Source of the DNA: Labedaea rhizosphaerae
GTDB taxonomy: Bacteria > Actinomycetota > Actinomycetes > Mycobacteriales > Pseudonocardiaceae
Assembly: GCF_004362825.1 (NCBI RefSeq)
Contig: NZ_SNXZ01000001.1
Span: 806,001 to 870,000, forward strand
DNA length: 64,000 nt
Reading direction: 5' to 3'
Positions within the stretch are counted from its first letter, which is position 1. Each line of letters opens with the position of its first letter. A model generated the notes under the pieces. The model ran no database searches, was not told where the DNA came from, and saw only the letters and a list, made by a program, of their open reading frames with translations. The position numbers were made by a program, and so were the translations under genes. Below, in pieces: positions 17,508-25,971 of this stretch.

Positions 17508-18812
17508 ATGTCCCACTCTGCTCGGCTTGCCGACTACCGGGCCGCGCTCACCACCCCTGGTGCGCGCGGCGCGGTGGTCGCGGCCATCTTCGCCCGGCTG
17601 CCGATCGCCATGATCGGGCTCTCGCTGCTGCTCTACGTGCAACGCGAGACCGGCGCTTTCGCCACCGCGGGCCTGGTCTCCGCCGGTGTGCTGGTCGGCG
17701 TCGCGCTCGGTTCGGTCGTGCAGGGCCGGCTCATGGACCGCCTCGGCCCGACCCGGCCGCTGCTGGTCTCCAGTTCCGCGTTCGTCGTGCTGGCCACGAT
17801 CAGCGTGCTCGCCGTCGAGGCGCACGCGAAGACATGGGTGCTGGTGCTGCTCGCACTTGGCGTCGGCTTCTCCCAGCCGACAGTCGGCTCGGCGTCGCGT
17901 GCCATGTGGCCACGGCTGGTGCCGGCCGGTTCGGTCCGCCAGGCGGCCTACGCCTACGAGGCCATCAGCATGGAGGTCTTCTTCATCCTCGGCCCCGCGC
18001 TCGCGGGCGTGCTGCTCGCCGCGCCGTGGCCGGGCACCGGCGTCGTCGCCGGGTCGGCGTGCATGGCGCTGGGCAGCATCTGGTTCGCGCTGACCCCGCT
18101 GCAACGCGGCCACAAGCCCGACAACTCCGAGCGCACGCCCGACCTGCTCGGCGCGCTCGCCAGCCCTGGCATGCGCACGATCGCCATCGCGGCGCTCGGC
18201 TTCGGTGTCACCGTCGGTCTCGTCGAGGTCGCGGTGCCGGCGGCGGCGACGCACGCGGGCTCACCCAGCATGAGCGGCTTGCTGCTCGGGCTGTTCTCGG
18301 TCAGCTCGGTGCTGTTCGGCGTGTTCTACGCGTCGCACCCGTGGCCGCGCGACCTGGCCAAGCGGCTGCCCGTGCTGCTCGGCGCGTTCAGCGTGCTGAT
18401 CGCGTTGCTGGCGATCCCGAGCACGCTGCTCGGGCTGGCCGGCGCGCTGTTGCTGGCCGGCACGATGATCACGCCGCAGTCCACCGCGCACTCCGCGACG
18501 ATCGAAGTGGTCGCGCCGAAGGGCACGGTCACCGAGGCGTTCGCGTGGGTGATCACCTCGGTGACCTTCGGCCTCGCCGGCGGGCAGTCGCTGAGCGGTC
18601 AGCTGGTCGACCACGTCGGCGTGTGGGCCTCGTTCCTCGTTTCGGCGGGCTTCGGCGTCGTGTTCGCGGTCGTGCTCTGGCTGCGCCGCGGCACGATCCG
18701 CGAGTATCAGCGCCCTTCGAGGAACACCGGGTTGGTCAGCGCGACCATGGTGTCCGGCGTCGTCGAGGTCGGCACCGGCCTGCGCACCTCGGCCCGCACG
18801 AAGCTCGAGTAA
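17508..18812 (+). CDS. MFS transporter
   Basis: A 434-aa protein with about 12 membrane segments. It has an early FARLPIAMIGLSLLLYVQRETG helix, the loop GRLMDRLGPTRPLLV (MFS motif A variant), and a central hydrophilic loop (GHKPDNSERTPDLLG). Substrate unknown; a drug or metabolite exporter is likely for the family. ATG 17508 fits the leaderless promoter. The last 35 codons run past the likely conserved end and overlap the convergent PHP gene by 106 bp, so the C-terminal tail may be non-essential. Confidence 0.82.
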   Translation: MSHSARLADYRAALTTPGARGAVVAAIFARLPIAMIGLSLLLYVQRETGAFATAGLVSAGVLVGVALGSVVQGRLMDRLGPTRPLLVSSSAFVVLATISVLAVEAHAKTWVLVLLALGVGFSQPTVGSASRAMWPRLVPAGSVRQAAYAYEAISMEVFFILGPALAGVLLAAPWPGTGVVAGSACMALGSIWFALTPLQRGHKPDNSERTPDLLGALASPGMRTIAIAALGFGVTVGLVEVAVPAAATHAGSPSMSGLLLGLFSVSSVLFGVFYASHPWPRDLAKRLPVLLGAFSVLIALLAIPSTLLGLAGALLLAGTMITPQSTAHSATIEVVAPKGTVTEAFAWVITSVTFGLAGGQSLSGQLVDHVGVWASFLVSAGFGVVFAVVLWLRRGTIREYQRPSRNTGLVSATMVSGVVEVGTGLRTSARTKLE

Positions 18813-20200
18813 CGCGACTGCGTCGTCCAGCGCGCGGTGCCCGAGCCCGACGCGCCGACCGGCACCACGGCCTCCGGGCCGAGCTGGTCGATGATCCGGA
18901 TGCTCGTCCCCGGCGCCCCGGTCACCGACACCTCGACGGTCACCGGGACGCCGGTGTCGCTGCGCAGGGTGTCGCCGATCCCGACCGTGCGGTGCCCGTC
19001 CGAGACGCTCATGGTCAGGTTCACCGCGACCGACTCGGCGATCCAGTTGCGGCCGCGGGTCAGCCCCGCCATCAGGTCGCCGGCGTTCAGGCCGTCGGCG
19101 AGGACGACGTTGTGCGGCAGGCCGACCACCTGGTCGGCGTTGTGCGCGTCGGAGTCGCCGACCGCGAACTGGCGGTGGCCCGTGCGCAGCAACCCGTGCC
19201 ACGTGGTGACCGCGGCCTCGTCGTCGAGGGTCCACGGACCGTTCCAAACCTCGACGAGGTCGGCCAGCTCGTAGCCGTACTCCCAGGCGCAGCCGACGCA
19301 GTTGGCGAACGGGTGCGCGGCCACGACGACGCCACCGACCCGGTGCACCTCGTCGACGAACCGCTTGAGCCCGTGGTGGTCGTCGGCGCGGTAGCGCCAG
19401 TCGATCCAGTGCCCGACCGGCAGGTGCCAGGCGGGCCAGTGGCCGGTGCGGGTGGTGACCTCTTCGCCGTTGACGATCAGCAGGTCGTCGGTGGCGTGGT
19501 CACCCCACCGCAACGACGCGCTCGGCGTGTTGTGCTCGGTGGAGATCATGAAGTCGAGCCCGGCCGCGCGCGCTGCCGCGACGACTTCCTCCGGCAGGCG
19601 GTGGCCGTCGGAGTGCACGCTGTGCAGGTGGCCGTCGCCGCGGTACCAGGCCCGCCCGCGTTCCCGGGCCGGTGCGGTGGTGGGCGCCGGGTTCGGCTCG
19701 ACCGGCTCGTCCGGCTCGCCGAACCGCAAGGTGATGTCGACCCTGTAGTTCAGGCCCTGCTGGGCGACGGTGTACGGGCCGAGGATGACGTGCCAGCGGC
19801 CCGCGTCGACGGGACCGGGCAGGTAGCCGGGCGTCGCGGCCGACGCGCTGATGGTGAACCGGTCGCGGAACCCGCCGGACCAGCCGCGGAACCCGCGCGC
19901 GTTGCCCAGCTCGTGCCCGGACGGGTCGAACACGCCGATGTCCAGCGCGTTGCTCCGTTGCCCGGCCGGCACCTGCGGGCGGTCGTAGCTGTAGACGACC
20001 TCGAGCTCCCGCACGCCGCGCGGGACGTCGACCGGCACGTAGTACCAGTCGGGGATGTCCGGCGGCAACGTCCCGGTGATCGTCTTGGTCTGTTCGCCCT
20101 GCTTCGTCGCCGGTTCCGCGAACGCCACGCCGGGGAGCACCGTCCCCATCGCCACCACGCCGCCACCGACCAGCACGCTGCGCCTGCTCACCATGCTCAT
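18707..20200 (-). CDS. Exported PHP-domain metal-dependent phosphoesterase (CehA/McbA type)
   Basis: A 497-aa protein. The N-terminus SRRSVLVGGGVVAMGTVLPG is a twin-arginine signal peptide. A beta-sandwich-like part follows (residues 40-180), then a PHP domain with the metal-binding motifs DGHLHSVHSDG, STEHN, AHPFAN and GDSDAHN. This arrangement is that of CehA/McbA-like hydrolases and phosphoesterases. ATG 20200 is taken; a second ATG lies 6 bp on. Substrate unknown. Confidence 0.85.
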   Translation of the reverse strand: MSMVSRRSVLVGGGVVAMGTVLPGVAFAEPATKQGEQTKTITGTLPPDIPDWYYVPVDVPRGVRELEVVYSYDRPQVPAGQRSNALDIGVFDPSGHELGNARGFRGWSGGFRDRFTISASAATPGYLPGPVDAGRWHVILGPYTVAQQGLNYRVDITLRFGEPDEPVEPNPAPTTAPARERGRAWYRGDGHLHSVHSDGHRLPEEVVAAARAAGLDFMISTEHNTPSASLRWGDHATDDLLIVNGEEVTTRTGHWPAWHLPVGHWIDWRYRADDHHGLKRFVDEVHRVGGVVVAAHPFANCVGCAWEYGYELADLVEVWNGPWTLDDEAAVTTWHGLLRTGHRQFAVGDSDAHNADQVVGLPHNVVLADGLNAGDLMAGLTRGRNWIAESVAVNLTMSVSDGHRTVGIGDTLRSDTGVPVTVEVSVTGAPGTSIRIIDQLGPEAVVPVGASGSGTARWTTQSRYSSFVRAEVRRPVPTSTTPDTMVALTNPVFLEGR

Positions 20201-20282
20201 GAACCTATTGCCCCGCACCGGTTTCGCGGAACCGCCACGAGGTGAACGGTTTCTGTCGGGGGTGGGGTCTACCGTGCGCGCC

Positions 20283-21380
20283 ATGGACCTGACCGTCACC
20301 ACCGCGGACCTCGCCGCGGTCGCCGCCGACGCCGTGCGCCTCGTGCCCGGCAAGCTCCTCGACCCGGTGCTCGCCGGGTTGCTGCTGGAGGCCGGGCCGC
20401 GTGGCGTGGTCGCCGCCGCCACCGACCGCGATCGGGCCGCGCGGCTGGAGTGCCCGGCGCTCGTGCACACCGAGGGGCGCGTGCTCGTGCCCGCCAAGCC
20501 GCTCGCGGAAACGTTGCGCGCCTTGGATTTACCGCAGGTGCGGCTGGTGGTCGAGGGTTCGCGGCTGGCAATTCGGGCGCCGGGCGCGCGGTTCGCGCTG
20601 CCCTTGCTCGACGCGGACTCGCACCCGGGCGTCGCTTCGCTGCCGCGCGTGGTCGGTTCGGTGGACGCGTCCGTGCTGACGTCGGCCTTGGGTGTGGTGG
20701 CGGCGACGGCGTCGCGCGACGACGCGTTGCCGATGTTCACGGGCGTGCGCATGCGTGCCGAGGGTGATCGGCTGGTGGTGCTGGCCAGCGACCGGTACCG
20801 GCTGGCGGTGGCGTCGCTGCCGTGGGAGCCGACCGGCGAGGCCTTCGACGCGATGATCCCGGCGACGTTGTTGCTGGAGGTCGCGCGCCAGGCGCCCGAC
20901 GGCGCGCAGGTGACGTTGCACGCGGACGGCGACCGGGTGGGTCTCGCGTGGCACCACGCCGTGGTGACGACTTCGTTGCTGGACGCGGGTTTCCTGCACG
21001 AGTCGAAGGTCTCGGTGTCCGATGTGGACACGACGGTCGAGGTGGACGCCGACGCGATGGCCGGGGCCGTGCGGCGGGTGAGCCTGTACGCCGACACCCG
21101 CGGCACCCTGCGCCTGGAGGTCGGTGACGGGGAGGTGTGGCTGCGCGGGGCCGACCAGCAGGCGGGCGAGGCCGAGGAGTCGGTGAAGGCCGAGGTGTCC
21201 GGCGGGCGCACCAGCCCCACCTTCCAGTCGCGGTTCCTGGTGGATGCGCTGAAGGCGTTCGCCGGGCGACGGGTGCGGATCGAACTGCAGCCGGGCTTAC
21301 GCGCCACCGTCTTCCGCGCCGCGGACGAGGACCCGACGGACCTGCGCTACCTGGTCGTGCCGATCATGCCCCGAACCTGA
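20283..21380 (+). CDS. DNA polymerase III beta-clamp paralogue
   Basis: A 365-aa protein with three beta-clamp-like domains. Features include LLLEAGPRGVVAAATDRDRAAR, the second-domain FTGVRMRAEGDRLVVLASDRYRLAV (the DnaN motif LKGI....LrlvATDgyRLA), and the C-terminal FLVDALKAF...LRYLVVPIMPRT, which lies where the DnaN C-terminal strand (YLxMPMR in canonical clamps) sits. The window is nowhere near dnaA-dnaN-recF context, so this is probably a second clamp. Clamp function is supported by fold; the partner polymerase is unknown. Confidence 0.8.
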   Translation: MDLTVTTADLAAVAADAVRLVPGKLLDPVLAGLLLEAGPRGVVAAATDRDRAARLECPALVHTEGRVLVPAKPLAETLRALDLPQVRLVVEGSRLAIRAPGARFALPLLDADSHPGVASLPRVVGSVDASVLTSALGVVAATASRDDALPMFTGVRMRAEGDRLVVLASDRYRLAVASLPWEPTGEAFDAMIPATLLLEVARQAPDGAQVTLHADGDRVGLAWHHAVVTTSLLDAGFLHESKVSVSDVDTTVEVDADAMAGAVRRVSLYADTRGTLRLEVGDGEVWLRGADQQAGEAEESVKAEVSGGRTSPTFQSRFLVDALKAFAGRRVRIELQPGLRATVFRAADEDPTDLRYLVVPIMPRT

Positions 21381-21398
21381 CCAGGCCCGCGCTGCAGG

Positions 21399-22175
21399 TC
21401 ATTTGCTGCGCAGGTACTCCAACTGCGCCGCCACCGACCACTCCGCCGCCGGCCACACGGACTTGTCCACGTCGGCGTACACGATCTCAACCACCTGGCG
21501 CGGGGTCGGGTCCGGGCCGAGCTGGGTCAAAGCCGCACGCACCTGGTCCAGCCGTTCCTCGCGGTGGGCCAGGTAGGACGCCGCCACCGCGGGCAGATCC
21601 GGCAGCTCCGGACCGTGCCCCGGCAACACGACCGTGCCCGGCGACGCCGAGGTCAGCGAACGCAACGAAGAGAGGTAGTCCGCCAAGGTCCCGGCGATGA
21701 CGGTCGTCCCGCGACCGAGGACGCTGTCCCCGGTCAGCATCGCTTGACTGTCCGAATGGGACAGTCCGAAGCAGACCGAGTCGTCCGTGTGGCCGGGGGT
21801 GTGCCGCACGGACACCGCCACCCCACCGGCGGAGAACGACTCGCCATCCGACAACGAAGGAGCCTGCCAGCACAACGAAGGATCAAACGCACGCAATGGA
21901 GCACCGACTCGCGAAGCGAACTCGCGTGCCCCGCCCGAGTGGTCGTGGTGGTGGTGGGTCAACAACACCAGCTCGACCGGCGCCTGCTCGGCGACCAGGG
22001 CGAGGTGCGCCTCGTCCAGCTCCCCCGGGTCCACCACCACGCACGCGTCCGCACCCGGCGCCCGCACGATCCACGTGTTGGTGCCGTCGAGGGTCATCGG
22101 GCCGGGGTTGTTCTCCAGCACCACCGACGCGAACGGCAACACCGACCGAAGCCGGCCGTAGGCCGGGTGGGTCAT
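21399..22175 (-). CDS. Metallo-beta-lactamase-fold hydrolase
   Basis: A 258-aa protein with the zinc motif THHHHDHSGG, then HTPGHTDDS, LTGDSVLG and LPGHGPE, the full MBL ligand set. The C-terminus has a winged-helix-like tail (WSVAAQLEYLRSK), as in LACTB2-type members, which in some species cleave RNA. It corresponds to the beta-lactamase-like gene next to crp in mycobacteria. ATG 22175 overlaps the NUDIX stop (ATGA). Confidence 0.87.
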   Translation of the reverse strand: MTHPAYGRLRSVLPFASVVLENNPGPMTLDGTNTWIVRAPGADACVVVDPGELDEAHLALVAEQAPVELVLLTHHHHDHSGGAREFASRVGAPLRAFDPSLCWQAPSLSDGESFSAGGVAVSVRHTPGHTDDSVCFGLSHSDSQAMLTGDSVLGRGTTVIAGTLADYLSSLRSLTSASPGTVVLPGHGPELPDLPAVAASYLAHREERLDQVRAALTQLGPDPTPRQVVEIVYADVDKSVWPAAEWSVAAQLEYLRSK

Positions 22176-23044
22176 CGGCCCTCCAAGGTGTCGCCCGGGC
22201 GCGCGTCCAGGTGTGCGGCCGCGCTGTCGTACAACGGGCTGCCCGGCAACACGACGCGCAGCGTGCTGTCCTCGCGGATCACCTTCGGCATGATCTTCTC
22301 GTAGCTGCGGGGAGCCGCCATGGCGGAGGCGACCGTCGGGTGCTCGGCCAGCTCGGCGAGCGTCATCCAGGTCGGCGGGAGCAGGCCGCACTCGCCGCGT
22401 TTCCAGTCCTCGATGGCCTCGATCGGGCGCTGCCAGTGCGCGTGCTCGGCCTCCGAGGTGCTGTCGTCGGCCAGCTGGCCGTCGGGCATGGCGGCGAAGA
22501 AGAACTTCGCGTCGTAGCGGCGGATCTCCTCCAGCGGCGTCACCCACACCGCCCACGGGCGCAGCAGGTCGGCACGCAGCACCAGCCCGGCCTCGGCGAG
22601 GAACTGGGCCAGCGAGACGCGCCGGTCGACCAGGTCCTGACGGGCCGCGGCGTACCGGCTGGACGAGGCGACCACGGTCGACGGGTCGGGCCCGGCGAGC
22701 AGCACGCCGGACTCCTCGAACGTCTCCCGCACGGCCGCGCACACCAACGCGCGCGCCATCGCGGGCGTGCAGTCGAACTGGGCCGCCCACCAGTCGGGCG
22801 AGGGGCCGTGCCAGGCCACCGACGTGTCGGCGTCGCGCTGGTCGACGCCGCCGCCGGGGAACACGGTCATGCCACCGGCGAAGGCCATCGCGGCCACGCG
22901 TCGCTGCAGGAACACCTCGATGCCGTCGGCGGTGTCGCGCGCCAGCACCACGGTCGCCGCGTCCTTCGGGGTCGCGGGCGGGTCGGGCGGCACGGGTGGC
23001 ACCAAACCTTCGGGCAACACCAGTTCCCTGGGCAGCTCAAGCAT
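22172..23044 (-). CDS. NUDIX hydrolase
   Basis: A 290-aa protein. GGMTVFPGGGVDQRD followed by AVRETFEESGVLL forms a NUDIX box split by an insert of about 35 residues, as in the NUDT7/NUDT19-like subfamily (acyl-CoA diphosphatase relatives). A long C-terminal region ends at the overlap with the MBL gene. The family hydrolyses nucleoside-diphosphate-X bonds; substrate unknown. Confidence 0.78.
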   Translation of the reverse strand: MLELPRELVLPEGLVPPVPPDPPATPKDAATVVLARDTADGIEVFLQRRVAAMAFAGGMTVFPGGGVDQRDADTSVAWHGPSPDWWAAQFDCTPAMARALVCAAVRETFEESGVLLAGPDPSTVVASSSRYAAARQDLVDRRVSLAQFLAEAGLVLRADLLRPWAVWVTPLEEIRRYDAKFFFAAMPDGQLADDSTSEAEHAHWQRPIEAIEDWKRGECGLLPPTWMTLAELAEHPTVASAMAAPRSYEKIMPKVIREDSTLRVVLPGSPLYDSAAAHLDARPGDTLEGR

Positions 23045-23091
23045 GCGCCCGAGCTTATGCGGCGAAATGGCCCTGGATCAGCTCGGCGTGA

Positions 23092-24222
23092 TCAGGCCGA
23101 CGGGAACGGCGGGTGATCGCCCGCCGGCGGCATCCCGTTGACCTGGTGCGTCCCGCTCGACGGCCAGTCGAACGTGCGGTGCGGGCCGGTGTGCTGAGCC
23201 GACTGGGCGCTGGGCCACGGCGTGCCGCGCGGCGGCGTCGGCGTGCCCGGACCCTGCTCCCGCTTCGCCAGCTCCTCGTGCAGCTGACGCAGCAGGTCCC
23301 GTTCCTGGTCGTTCAACGCCGACTCGTCCTGCGCCGGGTTGTTCGGCACCGGGTTGTTCGGCACCGCGCGGATCACCGGCTTGGCCGGGGACGGCGGGGG
23401 CTCGGCCGCCTGCTGCCACGCCGGCGGCTGGTAGGACTGCTCCGCGGGCGCGGGCATCGGCGCGAGCTCCGGCTCGGCCACCGGCTCCGGGTCGGGCAGG
23501 TAGCTGAACGGCTCGCTGGACTGCGACGGCGGCTCGGCCAGCGGGGACTCGGCCAGTGGGGGCTCCGGGTCCGACTGCCACGAGGGCACCTGGTCGGCCT
23601 GGTAGCCGCCGGGCAGGTCGAGCTTCGTCGCGTGCAGCATGGCGTCCGCGTGGTAGGACTCGCGCGGCACGCCGTCGCGCAGCACCTCGACGGTGGCGTG
23701 GATGTCCGCGCGCTGCAACGCGTGCTGCATCCGGTACGCCGTGGCGGGTGCGACGCCGGTGGCGCCGAGTTCGACGAGCACCACCCGCTGCGGCACCGGG
23801 CCCGGGCTCGAGCCTGCGGGCGTGGTGCGCCACACCGCCCACACCGAGGCGATGTCGGGTAACGCGTCGAGCACGGGCACCAGCGCGTCGGCGACCCCTT
23901 CGGCGGCCGGCTGCTGCGCGGCGCGCCCGTCGGTGAACCGGTGCCGGACGCCGCCGCCACCGACCGCGAGGCCGTCGAGCATGGCCGTGTCGCAGTTCGC
24001 TGCGGCGACCAAGTCGACCAGAGCGGTCCGCTCCTTCGCCGAAACGGGGATCGCGCCCGCCACGAGGCAACCGGCCACCAGCTCGACCGCGCGGTCGAGC
24101 TCGGCGGACGCGAGCAGGGCCCGCGCCTCGGTCACCGCGTCGTCATCGAGCCTGCCGGCCAGTGCCAGCAGCGTGTCGTGCACTCGGATCGGGAGCGCGA
24201 CACGGTCCGCGACCTGTGTCAC
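23092..24222 (-). CDS. Hypothetical protein with proline-rich C-terminus
   Basis: A 376-aa protein. The N-terminal 215 residues look globular, with alternating hydrophobic strands (SVWAVWRT, RVVLVELGA). The rest is proline/glutamate-rich and probably disordered. The N-terminal region has the same general layout as the 203-aa gene upstream (a helical N-part, then VVLV...GATGVAPATAY against RIVLVTASGRHAEL), so the two may be distant paralogues. GTG 24222 follows GGAGACG. No family recognised. Confidence 0.6.
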   Translation of the reverse strand: MTQVADRVALPIRVHDTLLALAGRLDDDAVTEARALLASAELDRAVELVAGCLVAGAIPVSAKERTALVDLVAAANCDTAMLDGLAVGGGGVRHRFTDGRAAQQPAAEGVADALVPVLDALPDIASVWAVWRTTPAGSSPGPVPQRVVLVELGATGVAPATAYRMQHALQRADIHATVEVLRDGVPRESYHADAMLHATKLDLPGGYQADQVPSWQSDPEPPLAESPLAEPPSQSSEPFSYLPDPEPVAEPELAPMPAPAEQSYQPPAWQQAAEPPPSPAKPVIRAVPNNPVPNNPAQDESALNDQERDLLRQLHEELAKREQGPGTPTPPRGTPWPSAQSAQHTGPHRTFDWPSSGTHQVNGMPPAGDHPPFPSA

Positions 24223-24237
24223 AAGCGTCTCCTTCCC

Positions 24238-24849
24238 TCAGCTAGCGACGGGCGTTGCGCCCACGAGCAGCGGCTCGGCCGCGTCGGCGGCGGCGCGGTG
24301 GTACGCGGTCAGGTCGGCACCCGGCGCGACGACTTCGACGCTGGGCGCCCGGCCCCCGAGCGCGCGCAGCACCCGCTGCAGCTCGCCGGTCAGCTCGGCG
24401 TGCCTGCCGGACGCGGTGACCAGCACGATGCGCTGCGACTCGGTGCGCCCCGAACGCGGTGCGCGCCAGCACATGCCCGCGCTGATCACGTCCGGCCGGC
24501 CGTGCAGCACCGCGGTGAGCACGACGGCGACCGGATCGCCCAGAGTCGCCCGATCGGGTGACTCTGGGGTGAAGGTGTAGCCGAGATCGTCGATCTCGTC
24601 CACCCAGGGGATGGCGGTGAGCCGTCCGGCGTCCACGCCGGTCGCACCGAAGGCGGCCGACAGCATGCGGGATTCGGCGGCGGTGATGCCGACGCGTTCA
24701 CGCAGCAGGGTCAGCGGGAGCATGCGGGCCAGCGCCTGCACCGAGCCCGCGGCGTTCCAGTCGCGGAAGCGCCACAGGTGCTCGTCCGGCAGCCGTCCGG
24801 CCAGCCGGAGCAGCAGTTCGTGACAACGCTGTTGGGTCTCGACATCCAT
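24238..24849 (-). CDS. Hypothetical protein
   Basis: A 203-aa soluble protein. The first 45 residues are helical (QQRCHELLLRLAGRLPDEHLWRFRDW). The rest is mixed alpha/beta ending in APGADLTAYHRAAADAAEPLL. It lies 15 bp upstream of the proline-rich gene and 19 bp downstream of ridA, so one operon. Similar pairs sit beside ridA in related actinomycetes as far as I recall; function unknown. Confidence 0.6.
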   Translation of the reverse strand: MDVETQQRCHELLLRLAGRLPDEHLWRFRDWNAAGSVQALARMLPLTLLRERVGITAAESRMLSAAFGATGVDAGRLTAIPWVDEIDDLGYTFTPESPDRATLGDPVAVVLTAVLHGRPDVISAGMCWRAPRSGRTESQRIVLVTASGRHAELTGELQRVLRALGGRAPSVEVVAPGADLTAYHRAAADAAEPLLVGATPVAS

Positions 24850-24868
24850 GCGGGGCCTCCCCGACCTC

Positions 24869-25324
24869 TCAGCGGACCTCGACGATCAGTTCGACCTCGA
24901 CCGGCACCCCGAGCGGCAGCTCGGCGACCCCGACCGCGGACCTTGCGTGGGCACCCTGCTCGCCGAAGACCTCGCCGAGCAGTTCCGACGCGCCGTTGAC
25001 GACCGTGGGCTGGCCCGTGAACCCCTCGGCGGAGGCGACGAACCCGACCACCTTCACCACCCGCACCACCGAGTCGATGCCGACCAGGTCGTGCACCGCG
25101 GCGAGCGCGTTCAACGCGCACGTGCGGGCGTGGCCCTTCGCTTCCTCGGGGCTGATCTCGCCGCCGACCTTGCCGGTGGCGGCGACCGCGCCGTCGACCA
25201 GCGGGACCTGGCCCGCGGTGTAGACGAGCGAACCGGTTCGCACGGCGGGCACATACGCGCCCGCGGGCTTGGGCACGGACGGCAGCTCGATGCCCAGCTC
25301 GGCCAGCCGCCCGGACCAGGTCAC
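24869..25324 (-). CDS. ridA: RidA/YjgF-family protein
   Basis: A 151-aa protein with PKPAGAYVPAVRTGSLVYTAGQVPL, GGEISPEEAKGHARTCALNALAAV and a C-terminal VGVAELPLGVPVEVELIVEV, characteristic of the RidA trimer fold. RidA hydrolyses reactive enamine/imine intermediates. The catalytic Arg found in true RidA (about residue 105) is replaced in the RSAVGVAELP region by an Arg at a slightly different place, so it may be a RidA subfamily member. GTG 25324 overlaps the upstream stop (GTGA). Confidence 0.82.
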   Translation of the reverse strand: MTWSGRLAELGIELPSVPKPAGAYVPAVRTGSLVYTAGQVPLVDGAVAATGKVGGEISPEEAKGHARTCALNALAAVHDLVGIDSVVRVVKVVGFVASAEGFTGQPTVVNGASELLGEVFGEQGAHARSAVGVAELPLGVPVEVELIVEVR

Positions 25325-25482
25325 GCCGATCCCTGCGGGCGCTTGAGGTACGCGACGAGTTGCTCACCGGTCGGGCCCGGCAGCACCGTCACCAGCTCCC
25401 AGCCGTCGGATCCCCACTGGTCGAGGATCTGCTTGGTCGCGTGGACCAGAAGCGGCACCGTCGCGTACTCCCACTTGGTCAT
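25321..25482 (-). CDS. DUF4177-like small protein
   Basis: A 53-aa protein from ATG 25482: it begins MTKWEYATVPLLVHATKQIL and continues through DQWGSDGWELV to a final AYLKRP segment. The WEY, GWELV and YLKRP blocks are the DUF4177 pattern. It overlaps the ridA start by 4 bp. A similar 50-residue gene (Rv3678A) sits at this place in M. tuberculosis. Function unknown. Confidence 0.75.
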   Translation of the reverse strand: MTKWEYATVPLLVHATKQILDQWGSDGWELVTVLPGPTGEQLVAYLKRPQGSA

Positions 25483-25971
25483 GCGATGCAGCGTAGATGA
25501 GCGCGCAGGGTCATCTCATCCCCACGCCCGACGGGTCGCCACCGATCGGTCACCAGGTCGAACGGCCGCCTTGTCCGCAGGAATGCGAATACCGAAGTAA
25601 AGAGATGGAAAAGGCCGCCACAGCCTTCTCTTCACACCCGCTACTTTCCGTTGCTAATCAACCGGCTCGGCCGTCACCAGCAGTGACCCATCCTACTTTG
25701 GTCGTTAACCGGACATTTTTGGCAAGCTTTCACAGCCGTTCACACTGCGCCCAGAACTGGGAAAACAAAACACGCGGCCCGTACAGTTTCCGGTGTTAAG
25801 TTTCCGATGCCGGGCGTGCGCGCCGTCGCGCTCCGGCCCTTATTCCGTCGATCACGCAAGGTCACCGGCCCCCTGCTCGGCCGGCGATGACGCATGCCCT
25901 CCGCCGGCGCGGGAGAGCGCGCGTGCATGTCATGCCCACTACTGGCGTTTCATCGCGAGGGAGAAACAACA
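25483..25971. other. 489-bp intergenic region with AT-rich stretch
   Basis: No supported gene. Positions 25600-25800 are clearly AT-richer than the surroundings (for example GGAAAACAAAACACG and GTTAAGTTTCCG). This is the likely promoter region for the divergent secreted peptidase and DUF4177-ridA transcripts. Short open frames here lack ribosome sites. Confidence 0.5.

Noticed and set aside
17471-20245. 924-aa open frame overlapping the MFS and PHP genes
   Set aside because: Arg-rich out-of-frame shadow crossing two convergent genes.
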